From Persicaria tinctoria (Eukaryota; Streptophyta; Magnoliopsida; Caryophyllales; Polygonaceae): a stretch of 64,000 bases of DNA. The notes beneath the pieces are model-generated. The model made no database searches and was not told the origin of the DNA. It saw only the letters and a list, made by a program, of their open reading frames with translations. Shown piece by piece: positions 1-12,018 of this stretch. Every line of letters starts with the position of its first letter. Within the stretch, counting starts at the first letter, position 1. The DNA is taken from the NCBI GenBank assembly GCA_037127255.1, contig JBANSL010000017.1, forward strand, positions 46,943,745 through 47,007,744. The letters run 5' to 3'. The translations under genes were made by a program, and so were the position numbers.

Positions 1-779
1 CAGAGCCCACACGCCTTGAGTTGCTGTGGGGTTCCTTTTAGCATCATCCGTTTCATCATCTCCTCCATCTCCGCCATATCGCTCTGCAGAGTAGAGTTTG
101 AGTCAATTGCTAGCACCCCACGCGCATGTCCGTTTTTGCTGAATTGTCTAGATCCCTCAGAAAGCTCTTAAAACACCTCCCAAGCAGCATTGGGTGTTTT
201 GTTCAAGATATTTCCTCCACGGGCGGAGTTCACCGTCTTGCGCTCTTCGTCTAGCAACCTATTGAATAGAAAAAGCACCAAATCTTTCTTTGAAAAACCA
301 TGGTAAGGGCAGCTAGAGCAAAGCTTTTTGAAACGCTCAAAGTACTCATAAATGGTTTATGTAGCCTGTTGTTCGATGCTGCTGATCTCCTTCTTCAGGC
401 TATTGAGCTTTGTCACAGGAAAGTACTTATCCAGAAAGAGACGCTTCAATGCAGTCCATGTGGTTACACTTCCTGTGGGCAGATAGTAGAACCACTCATT
501 AGCGGTATCCTTTAGCGAGAATGGGAATGCCCTCAATTTAATTTACTCCTCAGTGACATTGCCTGGCTTCATTCCCACCACGACAGTATGAAATTCCGAC
601 AAGTGTTTATGGGGGTCCTCACCACTCAACCCATGGAATTTGGGTAATAGATGGACCACCCCAAATTTTAGCTCAAAATTCACACCTTCATCAAGTTCGG
701 GGAATTGCACCGCCAATGGTTGTTGGGCCAAGTCCGGTGTTGTAAGCTCCTTAAGAGTTCGGTTATCTTCGTTAGCCAT
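1..779 (-). pseudogene. gag of element A (partial, broken)
   Basis: Minus-strand frame starting at an ATG at 779 (MANEDNRTLKELTTP...). It encodes the Athila-type gag N-terminus with a PKFHGLSGEDPHKHL segment, then a Retrotrans_gag-like stretch with NEWFYYLP (about 495-515) and LFLDKYF (about 425-445). A TAA stop at about 540-542 interrupts an otherwise continuous frame; the family normally has a CAA glutamine here, so one C-to-T change explains it. The protein would form the virus-like particle of the retrotransposon. The frame runs off the window, and the nonsense mutation shows this copy is dead. Confidence 0.85.
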
Positions 780-1372
780 CTCTATACTTTCTTCTTCTCC
801 TTAGTCGAAAGGTAGCTCGCGAAAGCGATCACGAGCTTCTCGTCTCAATCTAGAGAGGGTCCTCTCGATCTCTGAATCCCAAGACAATAAAGATGAGTTA
901 GTAGAACGAGTGTGGACCATAGACGTAGTCCACACCTAAGTTAGTAATCAAACACACAAAGTGAACAATAATAGTTCCCTGTTGTGAGCTGAATTTGTCA
1001 TGTTTTACAATAACTTTTATATCGATTTCTGCATACATTGCATACATTTGGGTTAGAATAATACAGAATCTGTGTGGTTTAAACTTATTTGCAATATATG
1101 GAGGTCTACACAAGTTTTTTTTATATTTGGCAGAAATCGGACGCACTTTGGAGCTTAAAGGAAACTCATGGAGAGGCTAAGAATGGTGCAGCCGGAGAAA
1201 AGGCCATTTTTCACCATTCTTTATTCTGAATCAAGCTTTGATGTCTTAATGAGAATTGTAGCCCTCGGAAAGAGCTTTCCAATGCATGGTCATATGCGTC
1301 AATCCGACGAACGAGGACTCGGGAAAGTTCGTTTTAAGAACAGAGCAGAAAGCTGAGAAATCTTTACTCGAG

Positions 1373-1740
1373 ATCGAGTACACTCTACTCGAGATCGAGG
1401 AGAGCCTGGTCGAGAAAGAGCTGATCGAGAAGCCGAGGACGAGGACGCAGACCACCTCTACTCGATCTCGCGGAGGCTTAGTCGAGATCGAGGAGCCCGG
1501 AGCCAAGGTCCGAGCATGTCGAGTAGACCCACCCGGGAAGACCTAGTCGATGAACGAATCCTACTCGATACAGAGTAGGGCTACTCGATGTCGACTAGAC
1601 CTCCGAGCCATGTCCGAGCCTTGTCGAGCAGAGTCACCCGAGAACACCAGTCGACGACGAATCCTAGTCGATGTCGACGAGCCCTTGTCGATGTCGAGTA
1701 GACCAGCTTCTGGAAACGCGTCGCCGTGAGCAGTCCGAGT
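1373..1740. repeat. TCGA-palindrome array in LTR U3
   Basis: Dense run of variants of CTCGA(G/T)(A/G)TCGAGTA spaced irregularly by 5-25 bases. Each unit is nearly palindromic around TCGA. The same motif recurs at 2625-2815, 4750-4915, 9380-9510, 11255-11410, 11794-12020 and 12534-12770, always inside this retrotransposon family. Confidence 0.8.
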
Positions 1741-1967
1741 CGAGCTGGAAATACTTGGGCACGAAGGAAGTCGAAGTAAGCCGAAATCTATCAAGTTCTA
1801 TCCATGGAAGGGGAATCTATCAACATGAAGAGATATTCCCTAGTTTATATTTATCTTTTCCATTTTAGATTTAATTTCTTTATCGCTTTTATTTATCATT
1901 AAAGTTTTAGATATAATTTTAGATAGAGATAGAAGATTTTATCCTTGATTAGCAAGGGTTAGAAGGC

Positions 1968-1975
1968 TATAAATA
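1968..1975 (+). promoter_or_regulatory. LTR promoter TATA box (solo LTR)
   Basis: TATAAATA in the context CTATAAATAAAGCCC. The same core recurs on the minus strand in both LTR copies of element B, about the same distance upstream of a purine-rich leader. This is the probable Pol II core promoter of the LTR; activity is inferred only from conservation. Confidence 0.6.
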
Positions 1976-2624
1976 AAGCCCTAGGGGCTGGTTTTTCATT
2001 AATTCCAATTCAATTTCAGGGAGAGAAGTAAGTAGGAGGGAGAGAGAGATAGTTCCACAGAGAAGTTTTAGGAGTTCTAAGGTTTTTAGGGTTTTGGCAT
2101 TCTGCGAAAGTTGATTGCCGGGATTGTAAAGGCTTTTGAATATAGTTTAATGCAAGTTTCTTTTTATACATCAATGTCCGCGATTGCGATGAGGCGTGAG
2201 TAGTCCACCCACTTCTGGGGCTGGGGTGAGCCCGACGGTGGCCATGTGAGGAGATGCAGTAAAGGTCAGATCTTTTTATGCAATTCGTCTTCTATCCCTA
2301 TGAGCATGATTCTTTTACGAGAGTCGAAGGTGATCCTTGTTTGTATTATTGAAGCGAAAGTGATCTTAATGCAACTTGGATTAATTATGTGAAAAGGGTT
2401 AGTAACAATTAGGGTTTATGCAAAAGCCTCTATATGCCTATTTGTTAATAACGAAAGTTATTTTGATGGAAAGCATGATCTTTTATGCCTTTATGTGTTA
2501 CTTTGCATGGTTATCGTTGTGGTGTTGATACCCTGGTCTTGGAATTCTTTTATTACATTGATTTATTCTGTCGAAAATCTGAGTTTTGGTTCGAAATTTG
2601 CAATTTAAAGTTTCTGTCTTTCTT

Positions 2625-2815
2625 GTCGATATAGAGTAGAATCTCGTCGATGTCGAGTAGGAATCTCGTCGATGTCGAGTAGGACCCTAGTCGATATCGA
2701 GTTGGTTTTGGTCTATGTCGAGTTAATTTTCTGCTTCTGTCGTCGAGTTGAAAGTTTCTGTTTTTACTGAGTTTTGTCGATCTCGAGTTACTGCTTGTCG
2801 AGATCGAGTAAAGTT
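2625..2815. repeat. TCGA-palindrome array in LTR U5
   Basis: Second array in the solo LTR, downstream of the TATA box, with repeats such as GTCGATGTCGAGTAGGA. The sequence between arrays (1745-2620) lacks the motif, so the arrays are local expansions rather than general base composition. Confidence 0.75.
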
Positions 2816-3057
2816 GCTGCCTTGCTTTGTTCTTTACTTTCGTTTGCTTTTATTTCTTTATTTCTGTCTTTTCTGCTACTTGTCTGTGAGGATCTGTTGC
2901 TACCTAAGAACTGCTGACGTGCTTCCTCGTGGATTCGATCCTGACAACCTTCTACTACAACGGGAGGAAGTCTTGTATTTATTTGCTGAGACCGGGAAGT
3001 CAGTCTGATCTTTATTTTATATTTATTTCATACTCGACCATCCTCCTGCAACAACAT

Positions 3058-3075
3058 TCCCCGGCAACGGCGCCA
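3058..3075 (-). other. Primer-binding site, tRNA-Asp type
   Basis: The minus strand reads TGGCGCCGTTGCCGGGGA, complementary to the last 18 bases of plant tRNA-Asp(GTC) including CCA. tRNA-Asp priming is typical of Athila-group elements. Its outer end overlaps the TTCCC target duplication (3057-3061) of the solo LTR that inserted next to it. Confidence 0.9.
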
Positions 3076-3080
3076 AATTT

Positions 3081-4324
3081 TGACAGGACAAAATCGTTGT
3101 GTTTCCTATCAAAAGAATATCCAAACTAACCAACTAGTATAGGTAGTAAGTCCCGAGTCGATCCACAGGGAACTACCGTTACTTTATGTGTTATAATCAC
3201 CAACAAGAGTAAACAAGGGGGTTGTAGAGATGTAAAGATGAAAATAACTCAAGAAGTGAATAATGGTGATGGTTGTAAACAATGATGAATGAGATGTTTC
3301 ACCTACGAATCTCAACTTTGGTTCATCTTCTTGATCATAGTTCTTCCTTCTAATTGTGTCTTTTCTATCATCCACTCTTATCTTGATTTAAATAGATTAT
3401 TAGTCCTATGAGTCCTAATAATCCCTTACTCATAGGCAATCTTAACACGGATTAAGGTTTAATCCTAGGAATAGCACTAAGTCTCAAGATATATTAAGCT
3501 TATAAGCAATATTAATTCCCTAAAGAACTAACATTTAACCTATAGTCAATTTCCTATACAATCAAGCTTTTCTATGAGAACCACTCAATTGTATTTGCTA
3601 CTTTGGATTAGGTTTCACAAACGTATGAATGAAAACCCTAGCAATGATGCAATTCTAATGAGGTCGCGAATCAAGGTAGAATCAACACCATCAAGCAATT
3701 AAAGCACAAAGAAATTGAAGAAGATAATAGAAATAAACTAGAATTCCAAACTCACAATTCAACAAAACCAAGTCTTGATCGTAGGCAAAACACGATGAGT
3801 TTAGTTGCTCATGCTTCTAAACGGCGTCTCTCAATTCTTCAAAGGATAAAAGATAACTCAAAAGCATCTAAAATAAGTCTTTATAAACCTAGGAACACCG
3901 AAAAAATAACCTAGAAAGTATTTTCCAAAGATAGGCCCAACATAGAAAATACGTAAACTCCGCGCTAAATCGGCCCAGACAAAACCGCGGGTGCTGCCTT
4001 GAAAACCGCGGGTGCTGCCCAGAATTGGTGACCTGCTGGATTGGCCGCGGGTGCGGTTTTCTGCCTTCTCTTGTATTCCCTTTGCCTCTTCCTTGTGCAT
4101 TCCAACTTGGCTTCTCTAGCTCGTTCTTGCCTCCATATGATCCATATGACTCTAATGAATGACCTTCTCCATTCTTCGAATCTGCAATTACTCGCTAAAC
4201 TTGTGTAGATCCCGCACTTAAACATCAAATGAGCAAACAAGCAAACTAACACCTTAACATGCAATATATACACCTAAATGACCCTAAAACTACTCTATAA
4301 TGCCTATCTAAATATGCATTATCA
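3081..4324 (-). repeat. 5' LTR of element A
   Basis: On the minus strand it begins TGATAATGCA and ends CCTGTCA, the TG...CA ends of an LTR, and it is 1244 bp long. It is followed two bases later by the primer-binding site, which fixes its 3' boundary. The end of the LTR carries the stretch around 3130-3180 that reads GTGGATCGACTCGGGACTT on the minus strand, a pattern typical of the 3' part of Athila/Tat LTRs. Open frames inside it (3184-4273) show no protein similarity and are chance. Confidence 0.85.
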
Positions 4325-4645
4325 CTTCCACACGAAGACAAGACTTACCACATGAAGTGTTCAAAACCAAAAATTAAAACCAAAAGTATAAAATCCTAAA
4401 AGAAAATTTTAAACTTTTTATGTACATGCTTAAGATTTTAGAGTCGCTAGGCCGACTTTTTTCTCTTCTACTCAAGAACCTTTAATGTGGGGCCCTCTTG
4501 TGCTTGGCTCTTCTCCTGGATCACCGAGGTCCTAATTGTAGTACCCAAGCTCTGCTGATAGATTCTCGTCCCTATATTGTTCCTTGCCCTCCTTCTTTTT
4601 CCTTTTTCCAGCCCTAATCCTGCGCAGGTTAGCTCTCCACGAGGC

Positions 4646-5398
4646 CTAGGCATTTCTAAAATTCTGAATATTCTTAAAAATGAATGGAGGAGAGAGAGGA
4701 ATTGTACATGAACTTACCTTTTCGGACCCAAAATAGTAATCCTCGGGCTGAGTAGTAGTCGACATAGACTTAGGGTAGTCGACATTGAGTACAGGAACCC
4801 CAGACTTAGGCTTTTGGGAGGTCTGGAGCTCAACAGAGGAAGTTGATATCGAGTTAGGGAACTCAACGTCGAGTAGGGTAGTGGATGTCGGGTAGGTGTA
4901 GTCGACGTCGACCAGACATTTGGCGCTTTCCTCCATTGTTGTTTGTTCATTCACGTGGTTGCCTATGCTCTTTACCTCCAGCCATGGAACTTCCTTCTTT
5001 GGGGGCCCAAAAGAGAATTCTAAAACCTCGTTACCTATTGTGAAAGTGAGTAATCTTACTGGCGTTGATATTGGCATCTGTTGTAGCTAGAAAAGGTCTA
5101 CCAAGAATAATAGGGCAAGTAGGATCTTCCGTCATATCTATAACAAGGAAATCTGCGGGAATAAAGAACTTACTAATCTGGACAGTGACATTATCAACCA
5201 TACATGTAGGGACGATCACTGTATTATTTGCCATGTATAACTTGGCATCCACAGGCTCTAATGCTCCTATCTTTACCTTTGACCAGATTGATAAGGGCAT
5301 GATGCTCATGCTTTCTCCTAGATCACACAATGCCTCGTATCGGTGTTGTCCAAATCCCATAGTAACAGAGAACTTACCAGGGTCAGGTCTTTTCTCAG
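4646..5398 (-). pseudogene. Retropepsin (aspartic protease) region of element B
   Basis: The frame 5360-5031 has CDLGESMSIMPLS near its start, the active-site D-L-G loop of plant Ty3/gypsy proteases (usually DLGAS; here E replaces A), and PIILGRPFLATTDA about 80 residues later, the family's flap/ILGRPFL segment. A frameshift near 5045-5075 moves the tail into a second frame (5077-4646) that continues FTIGNEVLEFSF. That tail crosses a TCGA array at 4915-4750, encoding repeats of the VDYPKSMSTT type. The enzyme would process the gag-pol polyprotein. It is separated from gag by the CACTA element. Confidence 0.8.
4750..4915. repeat. TCGA-palindrome array in protease tail
   Basis: Units such as GTCGACATAGACTTAGG and GTCGACGTCGACCAG in the coding frame after the retropepsin, translating to repeated (L/V)(D/N)V(D/E)(Y/F)P blocks. 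Same motif as in the LTRs. Confidence 0.7.
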
Positions 5399-8300
5399 CA
5401 CTACTAGAATACTGTCAATAGACAACACCACATTTAAGTCTGTCAAAAAACAACAGATGTGGAAAATATTCTTTTACATTAGTAATTTTGTTTGTGATGT
5501 ATTAAAGAGTTTATACAACTGTCAAAGATTTCGACAGATGTGCAATAGTTGATTCTGAAAAAAAAAAATCAAGCGCGTTTAGAGGGTTAAATGGCGGGAT
5601 CGAAAATTCAAAATACTTGGAAAATTTTGGGCGGTTTCCAAATTAAGAGGAACACTTCAAAAAATTTAACCCACAAAAATGTTCAAAATCCACCCAACCC
5701 AAATTATTAACCCCTTCTCTGATTCTCTCTCTCCATTTCAGATCATTGCAACCCACTTTCCCCTCTTTCTCTAAACTCTCACCTGCTCCGACTCTTTAGA
5801 AGACAACCTTCTCCAGGCGCCGGAAATCGCCCCACAACTCATGTCGGAGACTTCCCACCACCCCTACCTCCGATGACAACCACCGTCACCCCCTCCTCGA
5901 CATCTCCCCTGACTCCATTCCCAAGAAACCCCCCTTCTCTCTCTGCTCTCCCTCTCCCCCACACAAACTTCCAGATCTACGCCTTCCAGATCTCCTCTCT
6001 GCCTTCTTCTAGATCTACTCCTTCTCCTCAACCCTTATCGATCTCTCTCGTAGATCTCTCTCTCCGATTTGTGTCATAATCTCCGGCACCCATCCCACCC
6101 ACCGCCACTGTCACCTCTCCTGACCTCTCTCTCTGAAACCTTATCTCGCCCCCTTCTAAATTGCGCGGCTTCCACCACTGCTTACTCTTTAATTCAGATC
6201 TGACACCCTCCTTCCAAATCCGACCTCCTCCTCGCAGATTCGGTAAGTGTTCTCGCCATTTTTCTTCTTTGTTTTGTTCTCATTGAAGGTTAGGTTTTCG
6301 ACTTGGACGCGACTTTCTCCCCTGAAGATCTGGTTAGGGTTTCTCTTGCCTTTTTTTTTTTGTTTAGTAGTTGAATATGGAGTCTGGGAGGAGGTTTGGA
6401 TTCGATTGATTAGGGTTATGGTCATTGTTTTCGCAGGGATTGTGGGGAGGAGGCCACTAGTGTTGCATTGAGAAGCCATTGATGGATCTTTAGAAGAAGA
6501 TAAATGATGTGAGCCGTTTCTGCCCAACTAACTATTATTTTTCAAGTCCTAAAGCATAGGAGTTAGTTTGTGATAATATCAGTGTCCTTGGATGTGTTTT
6601 TCTGCAGATAAGAAAAATGGCATCCGAGATGGGGTTGGACTTCACTGATCAAATTTCTTTGTTGGAAGACAAGTATCATTAGGTATACATTCCCTTGTTT
6701 AAAAGTATAAGCTGTCTGTTTTGAATAATTTTATGATTGTGCTTACTATTTCCTCAAAGCAGATTCTCCTTTTGCTAAATGTAAATGTTATCTCTGTCAT
6801 GTTCACATTTGTGTTTGGAATATCATTTGCATGGATTGAACTATATCCTGAATTAGAGGGTGTTTCAGTGGGATCACCTTGTCATAGTTCTCTCTAATAG
6901 CTCTAAAGGCTTCAACCAGGGTTAAATAAATGGGCGAATTCTAAGCACATTGCCTGTTATTATATGTCTACTTCAGTGTGATATGCTTTGCAATGCCAGA
7001 TTTTTCACAATTTTCAAGAATGCACCAGAATTCACAGTTCGCTGATTGTTTGAAATAAATAATAAAATGGTGACTATGATGTAACCTTTTTTCCTTGGTG
7101 CTTACATTGATTTAAATAGGTTATATCGTTATAGGATCCCTATTGCTTCCAATATTGGCTCAAGGCCTAATTGTTAATTTTACTCTTATGGATTCAATGT
7201 CATTTGATCCATATCCGAATGTATACTCTGCCGATATGTCTGGAATTTCCACTTGAGAATATCTTCTTGTGCTTTGTTATTGTTGTGTTAAAGAGAGGGA
7301 GGAGGGCCATTTCTGGTGGTTTAATATTTCTGGGAAAATTGCACTCTAGTCCCATTGATTTTTTCATCATAGTTAATCATAGATCCAAGCACCAAAACAT
7401 GATAGTTTATAAATACTATTAGATGAGGGCGATAAATCCACCAAAACTGGAAGCACCAGCAACATAAATGACCTAGACCTGAAGTAATCCACCTTCAAAC
7501 CCAATAACTCAAAAGATAATATAAACTTGGCTACAAAATTGATCAACATACCTTGAAAATTTAGGGCTAGGTTGTTAAATTTGAACATGTCTCAAACTAG
7601 AACTTGAAATACCCACACATGTAAAATGAGTTGATGGATTGTTGTATGATTTTAAAGAAACACTTCGAGAGGATAATTCTAAAATTTTATATAGGCCGCT
7701 CATCGATTATTAACTTGATGGACTCTTATATAGTTTTAAATATTTTAGAATTTGAGCAGTCTTTGGTCTAGGGAAATGCCTTCATTTTCTATTAGCTTTG
7801 TTCAAAGTGGAAGGTCAAACTGTTTGCTTTATACACTTCCAGTTTTAAAGCCTTTCTATTTAAAAATGGTATTTTTCTGTTATTGATAGTTCGTGCAATG
7901 TTCTTGTTCTGAATCTCTAGAGTTAAGCTCCTCATGTCCCATGGGCCATTTACTTTAAAACACCAATTTCGATCACTTATAACTCATGTTGTTATGCAAT
8001 ATACCTTTTTTGTTATTGTCACACCTCGGCACTTTAGAATCTAGCTACTAGTATGGCCTTGGCTATAAGGTATTAGCTGATCACGTAGTGGGCACATATA
8101 TGATATATCTACTGCTTGACAAACTTTACTTGATTAATGATCATGTGTCCAATCTTTTGTCGTTTTGCAGATGATTTGGTTTAGGTCTTTCACTAAAGAT
8201 GAGATCCGATCACTTTCAAAAAGGTCATTTGGTAATGTTGTACCCATAGAGAAAGCATTAAAGTTTGGTTCATTTCCATCTTTGAAACTTAGGTTTAATC

Positions 8301-9113
8301 TGCAACTCTTGCTTCAATTATAAGTTAAAAGTCCCTTTCATTTGTAAAAGTGTATCTTTCAAGTATCTATCCTTTGTAAAACATTTGTAAATGTTGATTT
8401 TGCATTTATCTATATGTTCATTTGCAAAATCTTATTTTATGAGTAAAAGGTGTTGTGTATCAAAAGAAAAAACATCTAATTTTAGATGAAAAGTGTAGTT
8501 CCTTAATAGCTATGAAATCGCACCATTACATAAAAATGGATGCTATTATTATTATAGACATCATCTAAATAATTTAAATCAATTTTATAAACTATATTTT
8601 TACATCACAATGGTAATATAAATTGATATATATTGCTAACAACAACATCTTTATAAAAATATAAAATAATGTCTATATTATGCTAATACATCGGTTACGC
8701 ACATATTTCATGTGGTATATTATCTGAAAACAATATAAAATCACAAATTATATATATGAAATTAATATACATGTAATCAATATAATAAAAAAGATGTCTA
8801 TTTTATTTTAATACATTGGTTATTTTAAAAAAAGTGATGTAAATGTAAAATTTTAGCCTGGTGCGGACATCTTCAAAATATTATAAATGAAAAATAACGA
8901 GGTTTTAATAACAATTGAACATGTAATAAACAAAATTGAGGGGTTGATTTATATCTATATTCAAAATAAAATAGATGTTTTAACAAGGAAAAGACATCTG
9001 CTTAAAACAGATGTGAAAAGTTTTGATCTTTTACTACACGCACATAGAGATCGGAATTTTTTTTGAAAGACATCGGTTGACAACAGATGTCTAATTGCAT
9101 TTTTCTAGTAGTG
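5399..9113. mobile_element. CACTA (En/Spm) transposon, non-autonomous, 3715 bp
   Basis: Starts CACTACTAGAATACTG and ends with the inverse of CACTACTAGAAAAATGCAA. The 3-bp sequence CAG flanks both ends (5396-5398 and 9114-9116), the target-site size of CACTA elements. Both ends carry subterminal repeats of ACAGATGT/ACATCTGT (5445-5540 and 8990-9090). No transposase is visible. The interior contains a CT-rich 5'UTR-like block (5700-6240), a short frame beginning MASEMGLDFTDQ at about 6618, and intron-like sequence, so it may hold a captured gene fragment. It lies inside the gag-protease region of element B. Confidence 0.92.
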
Positions 9114-11075
9114 CAGGGAAATCCATCCTTTTGCAGTCACTAGCAATTTTTGTGATTGATCGCTTGTTGGTAAGGATCTCCTCGAGGAACTTAACATATG
9201 CAGACATCTCCTAAAGAGCTTCTGTAAAAGGAATTGAAACGTTTAGTTCCTGAAGCAACTTCACAAAATATTTAAACTTACCTGCAGTGGGATCTTTCAG
9301 CGCCTTGGAAGGGAATGAAAGCGTATTCTTTGGTTTCGAAGCCGGATCAGCCTTTGGAGGTGGTGTAGAGTGGTTGACATCGACTGGAGTATCCTCGACA
9401 TCGACAACAGGAGTCGACGTCGAGTGATGTGGATGTGCAGAGGCTTCTCCTTCGTCGAGTTGCTGGTCGACATCGAGTAAAGAGTGGTCGACGTCGACTA
9501 CTGTTTGGTCGATGTCGACTAGATTTTCAGCTTTACATTTCTCTTCTCCGACCTCTAACTCATGTAATTTGTGCCCGCTCCTTAGTTATACGGCGGCGAC
9601 GTGTCCGGATTGCCTCTTAGGATTTGGATCTGTATGCCCAGGGAGCTTTCCGGATAGTCTTGGGATTTGTGCCGCAAGTTGACCCACTTGGGTCTCTATG
9701 TTACACTTCCAGATGTCGATCTCTCCAAACCTTGTTTTGAGGCCTTGTAGTTGAGTTTGGATGGCGCTGGTGGATTGCTCGTGCTTAGCTTGGTTCCTCC
9801 TCATCTCGTCGAGGACCATCTGTATATCATCCTTCCGCTGGACCCTCTCTGGATGTCTTGGAGCTCGGTATGGTGGCGGGTTCCTAGGGGCACCTTGGTT
9901 TCACTATGGTTGATAGAACCTTTGGTCCTCCATATAGCGATTGGGACCCCCTACATAAGCTACTTCTTCTCGCATCTCTACTAGTTGTACTTGCTATGTA
10001 TGTGGGCACTCAGAGGGGGTGTGTCTTTGTGAACCACATTCAATGCAAGGTTGGTTAACATATAGAAATTGAACTTGTTTAAGAAGCTTACAATTTTGGT
10101 CTTTGTAGAATTGCTCCTTGACATCGGGATCAATCTCCTTAGAAGGCTCATATAGGGGCATGGATGGGGCTGGCCTCACATAGGTGATGTCGTCGTAAGC
10201 CACAGGAGCCCCATAGGTGTTGTCGAAGTTGGTGAGCCTTTCGATGTGAGCCTTTCGATCGATGCCCAGGCCTCCGTTGATGTTTGCGTCAAATACTCAT
10301 ATTAAGTGTATTGATTAATCCTATCCTTGTTGGGTAAGTCCAGAGAATTATAGAAAATCTTCTGAATTACATATGGTGGATGCCCATGAGTAGGGCATGA
10401 TCGCAATAGATCTTTGTACCGGTCCCATGCTCGTGCTAGCATCTCTCCATGCTTTTGTTTGAAAGTTGTAATCTTCTGGAGTAGGAGCGCTATCTTTGAA
10501 GGAGGAAAGAATTTGTTAAGAAATGCATTCCTTACCTCATCCCATGTTATGAGATATCGTGGGGTCAGTCCTTCAAGCCACTTCAATGCTGGACCTGCAA
10601 GAAACCAACGAAAAGCTTTCATTCTGACATATTCAAGGGTTGCGCTTTCGGCGATAGTTTGACGCATGTCAGCAAAAGTTGTAATATGAGCGAGAGGGCA
10701 TTCATGAGGTCTTCCTTCAAAAGTGTTCTTTTTAATTTCAGACAGAAAGGAAGTGCGAATTTCAAAATCATTAAAAGGGATAAGAGTAGCCTATTCAGAC
10801 ACTATTAGAGTCGGGTGCATGTAATCCTTAGCCATAGTAGGATACGGGGCGAGCTTAGCTTGAGCCTGCCTCCTTTGTTCTTCTTCCCGATCAGCGCATG
10901 CTCTCTCAACGGCGAGAGCAGTAGTGTTGGCTAATAGCTTCCTCTGAAGCCACTCGATTATCTCAGCTTGTGTTTCCGCATTCTCCATGCCTCTTTTTAG
11001 TTTAGAGTGGATGAGTAGAAGGCGTTCCAGATCGTCTAAGGTGTCAAACTTAGGTGTTTGACCAGAACGTCGCAT
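9114..11075 (-). pseudogene. gag of element B (broken)
   Basis: Starts MRRSGQTPKFDTLDDLE at 11075. The capsid-like domain lies at about 10670-10300 (ALKWLEGLTP, LNKFFPPSKIALL), a CCHC zinc knuckle C-X2-C-X4-H-X4-C at about 10050-10005, and the Athila gag C-terminal segment VGQLAAQIPRLSGKLPG at about 9690-9640. Between 9510 and 9380 the frame crosses a TCGA array and encodes VDVD-rich peptides. At least one in-frame stop (about 10790) and one frameshift (10300-10203) are present. It would make the nucleocapsid of the particle; here it is a relic split from protease by a CACTA element. Confidence 0.8.
9380..9510. repeat. TCGA-palindrome array in gag coding DNA
   Basis: GTCGACGTCGAGTG-like units in the gag-protease linker. 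On the minus strand they translate to repeats around VDVD and VDID. The same nucleotide motif fills the non-coding LTRs of the family. Confidence 0.75.
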
Positions 11076-11087
11076 ACACCTGAAAAG

Positions 11088-12018
11088 AAGGAGGAAATTG
11101 AGAATCACAAATAAAATATGAATAAAGTAAAGCAAACCGATTATGTTCCAAGCAAATAAAGTTCAATACTCCCTCATGTTGTAGCAAAAGGAAGTCATGA
11201 TTGATCCTCAAGGAAGCGGATCAGCGGATCTCAGATAGAAGAAGAACCACGTTCTGAAGTCGACTCAGAAGTACTCGACCTCGACTAGATTGTAGTCGAC
11301 AGGGGTCAGTACAGTCAAATTCGAGCAGAAATCAGCAAAAGGAGGCCCTAGGAGTAGTCGACGTCGACCGGTATCCTCGACGTCGAGTAGCCTGTTCGTC
11401 TCGAGTACCTGAAAAATTTCGACCTTTACAATCCCGGCACTCCAACTTTCACAAAAGCGCCAAAACTCTAAAAGCCTTGAACTCCTAAACTCTCTACTTG
11501 CTATTGGAATGTCTCTCCGAAATTGAATGAATAGAAATCAGCCCCAGGGGCTTTATTTATAGAGCTTAATCCTAGCTATTCTAGGAAAGAAAGTTCTATC
11601 TATTCCTAAAGATATAATTCTTGATAAATAAAACATAAATCCTAAAAGGTAAATATCTAGATTTCCATGTGGTAACATAATTCTTCTCCATGTTGATAGA
11701 TCTTTGATAAAATTGGATATACTTGTCTTTTCTTCATGCCCAAATATCCCACTCATCCTTGGATTGGCCCACTCGGTCTTGGCCAATCAAAAGAGTAGTC
11801 GACGTCGAGTAGTATTGTGCTCGATCTCGACTATCTTCAAGGCATCTCGAGTATTCTCTCTTCGTCGGACTCGAGTAAGGTTCAGCTTTGGTCGACCTCG
11901 AGTAAAGTACTCGACGTCGAGTACTGGTCGAGCTCGAGTGTCTTGCATCTTCATTCCTTCGTTGATTTTGCTCCTAGCTATAGTCGACATCGAGTAAGTC
12001 TACCCGATGTCGAGTACT
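11088..12018 (-). repeat. Element B LTR, lower partial copy
   Basis: Repeats the middle of the LTR: TCGA array (12018-11794), TATA box at 11561-11554, leader, then U5 to about 11088. Compared with the solo LTR it lacks the 5' U3 and about 480 bp of U5 (the match jumps at 11405). No primer-binding site is visible between it and gag; instead a pyrimidine tract and CAG precede the gag start. Confidence 0.7.
11554..11561 (-). promoter_or_regulatory. TATA box, lower LTR copy
   Basis: Minus strand TATAAATA followed by AAGCCCCTGGGGC, matching the other two LTR promoter cores. Being the copy nearest gag, it is the more likely start for element B transcripts if any exist. Confidence 0.5.

Larger units (their letters stand above)
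980..3056 (+). mobile_element. Solo LTR of an Athila-like element, antisense to element A
   Basis: Begins TGTTGTGAGC and ends GCAACAACA, giving a short TGTTGT/ACAACA terminal inverted repeat, and is flanked by TTCCC on both sides (975-979 and 3057-3061), so a 5-bp target duplication is visible. It is 2077 bp and has no internal domain attached, hence a solo LTR made by recombination between two LTRs. It has a TATA box near its middle and a GC-rich segment (2180-2250) also found inverted at 12060-12130. It belongs to the same family as the composite LTR of element B. Open frames within it are chance. Confidence 0.85.
1..4324 (-). mobile_element. Element A: Athila-like Ty3/gypsy retrotransposon, 5' part
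   Basis: Read on the minus strand, the order is 5' LTR (4324-3081), a tRNA-Asp primer site (3075-3058), a leader, then gag from 779 to the window edge. The leader is split by an antisense solo LTR (980-3056). Without that insert the leader is about 200 bp and runs straight from primer site to gag. Pol and the 3' LTR would lie beyond position 1. The element abuts the protease region of element B at 4325, so I infer that A inserted into B. Its far end is not visible, so the target duplication cannot be checked. Confidence 0.85.

Noticed and set aside
1168..1868. Protein-like frames in 1168-1868
   Set aside because: They lie in the LTR and are frames through the TCGA array; no similarity to any protein domain.
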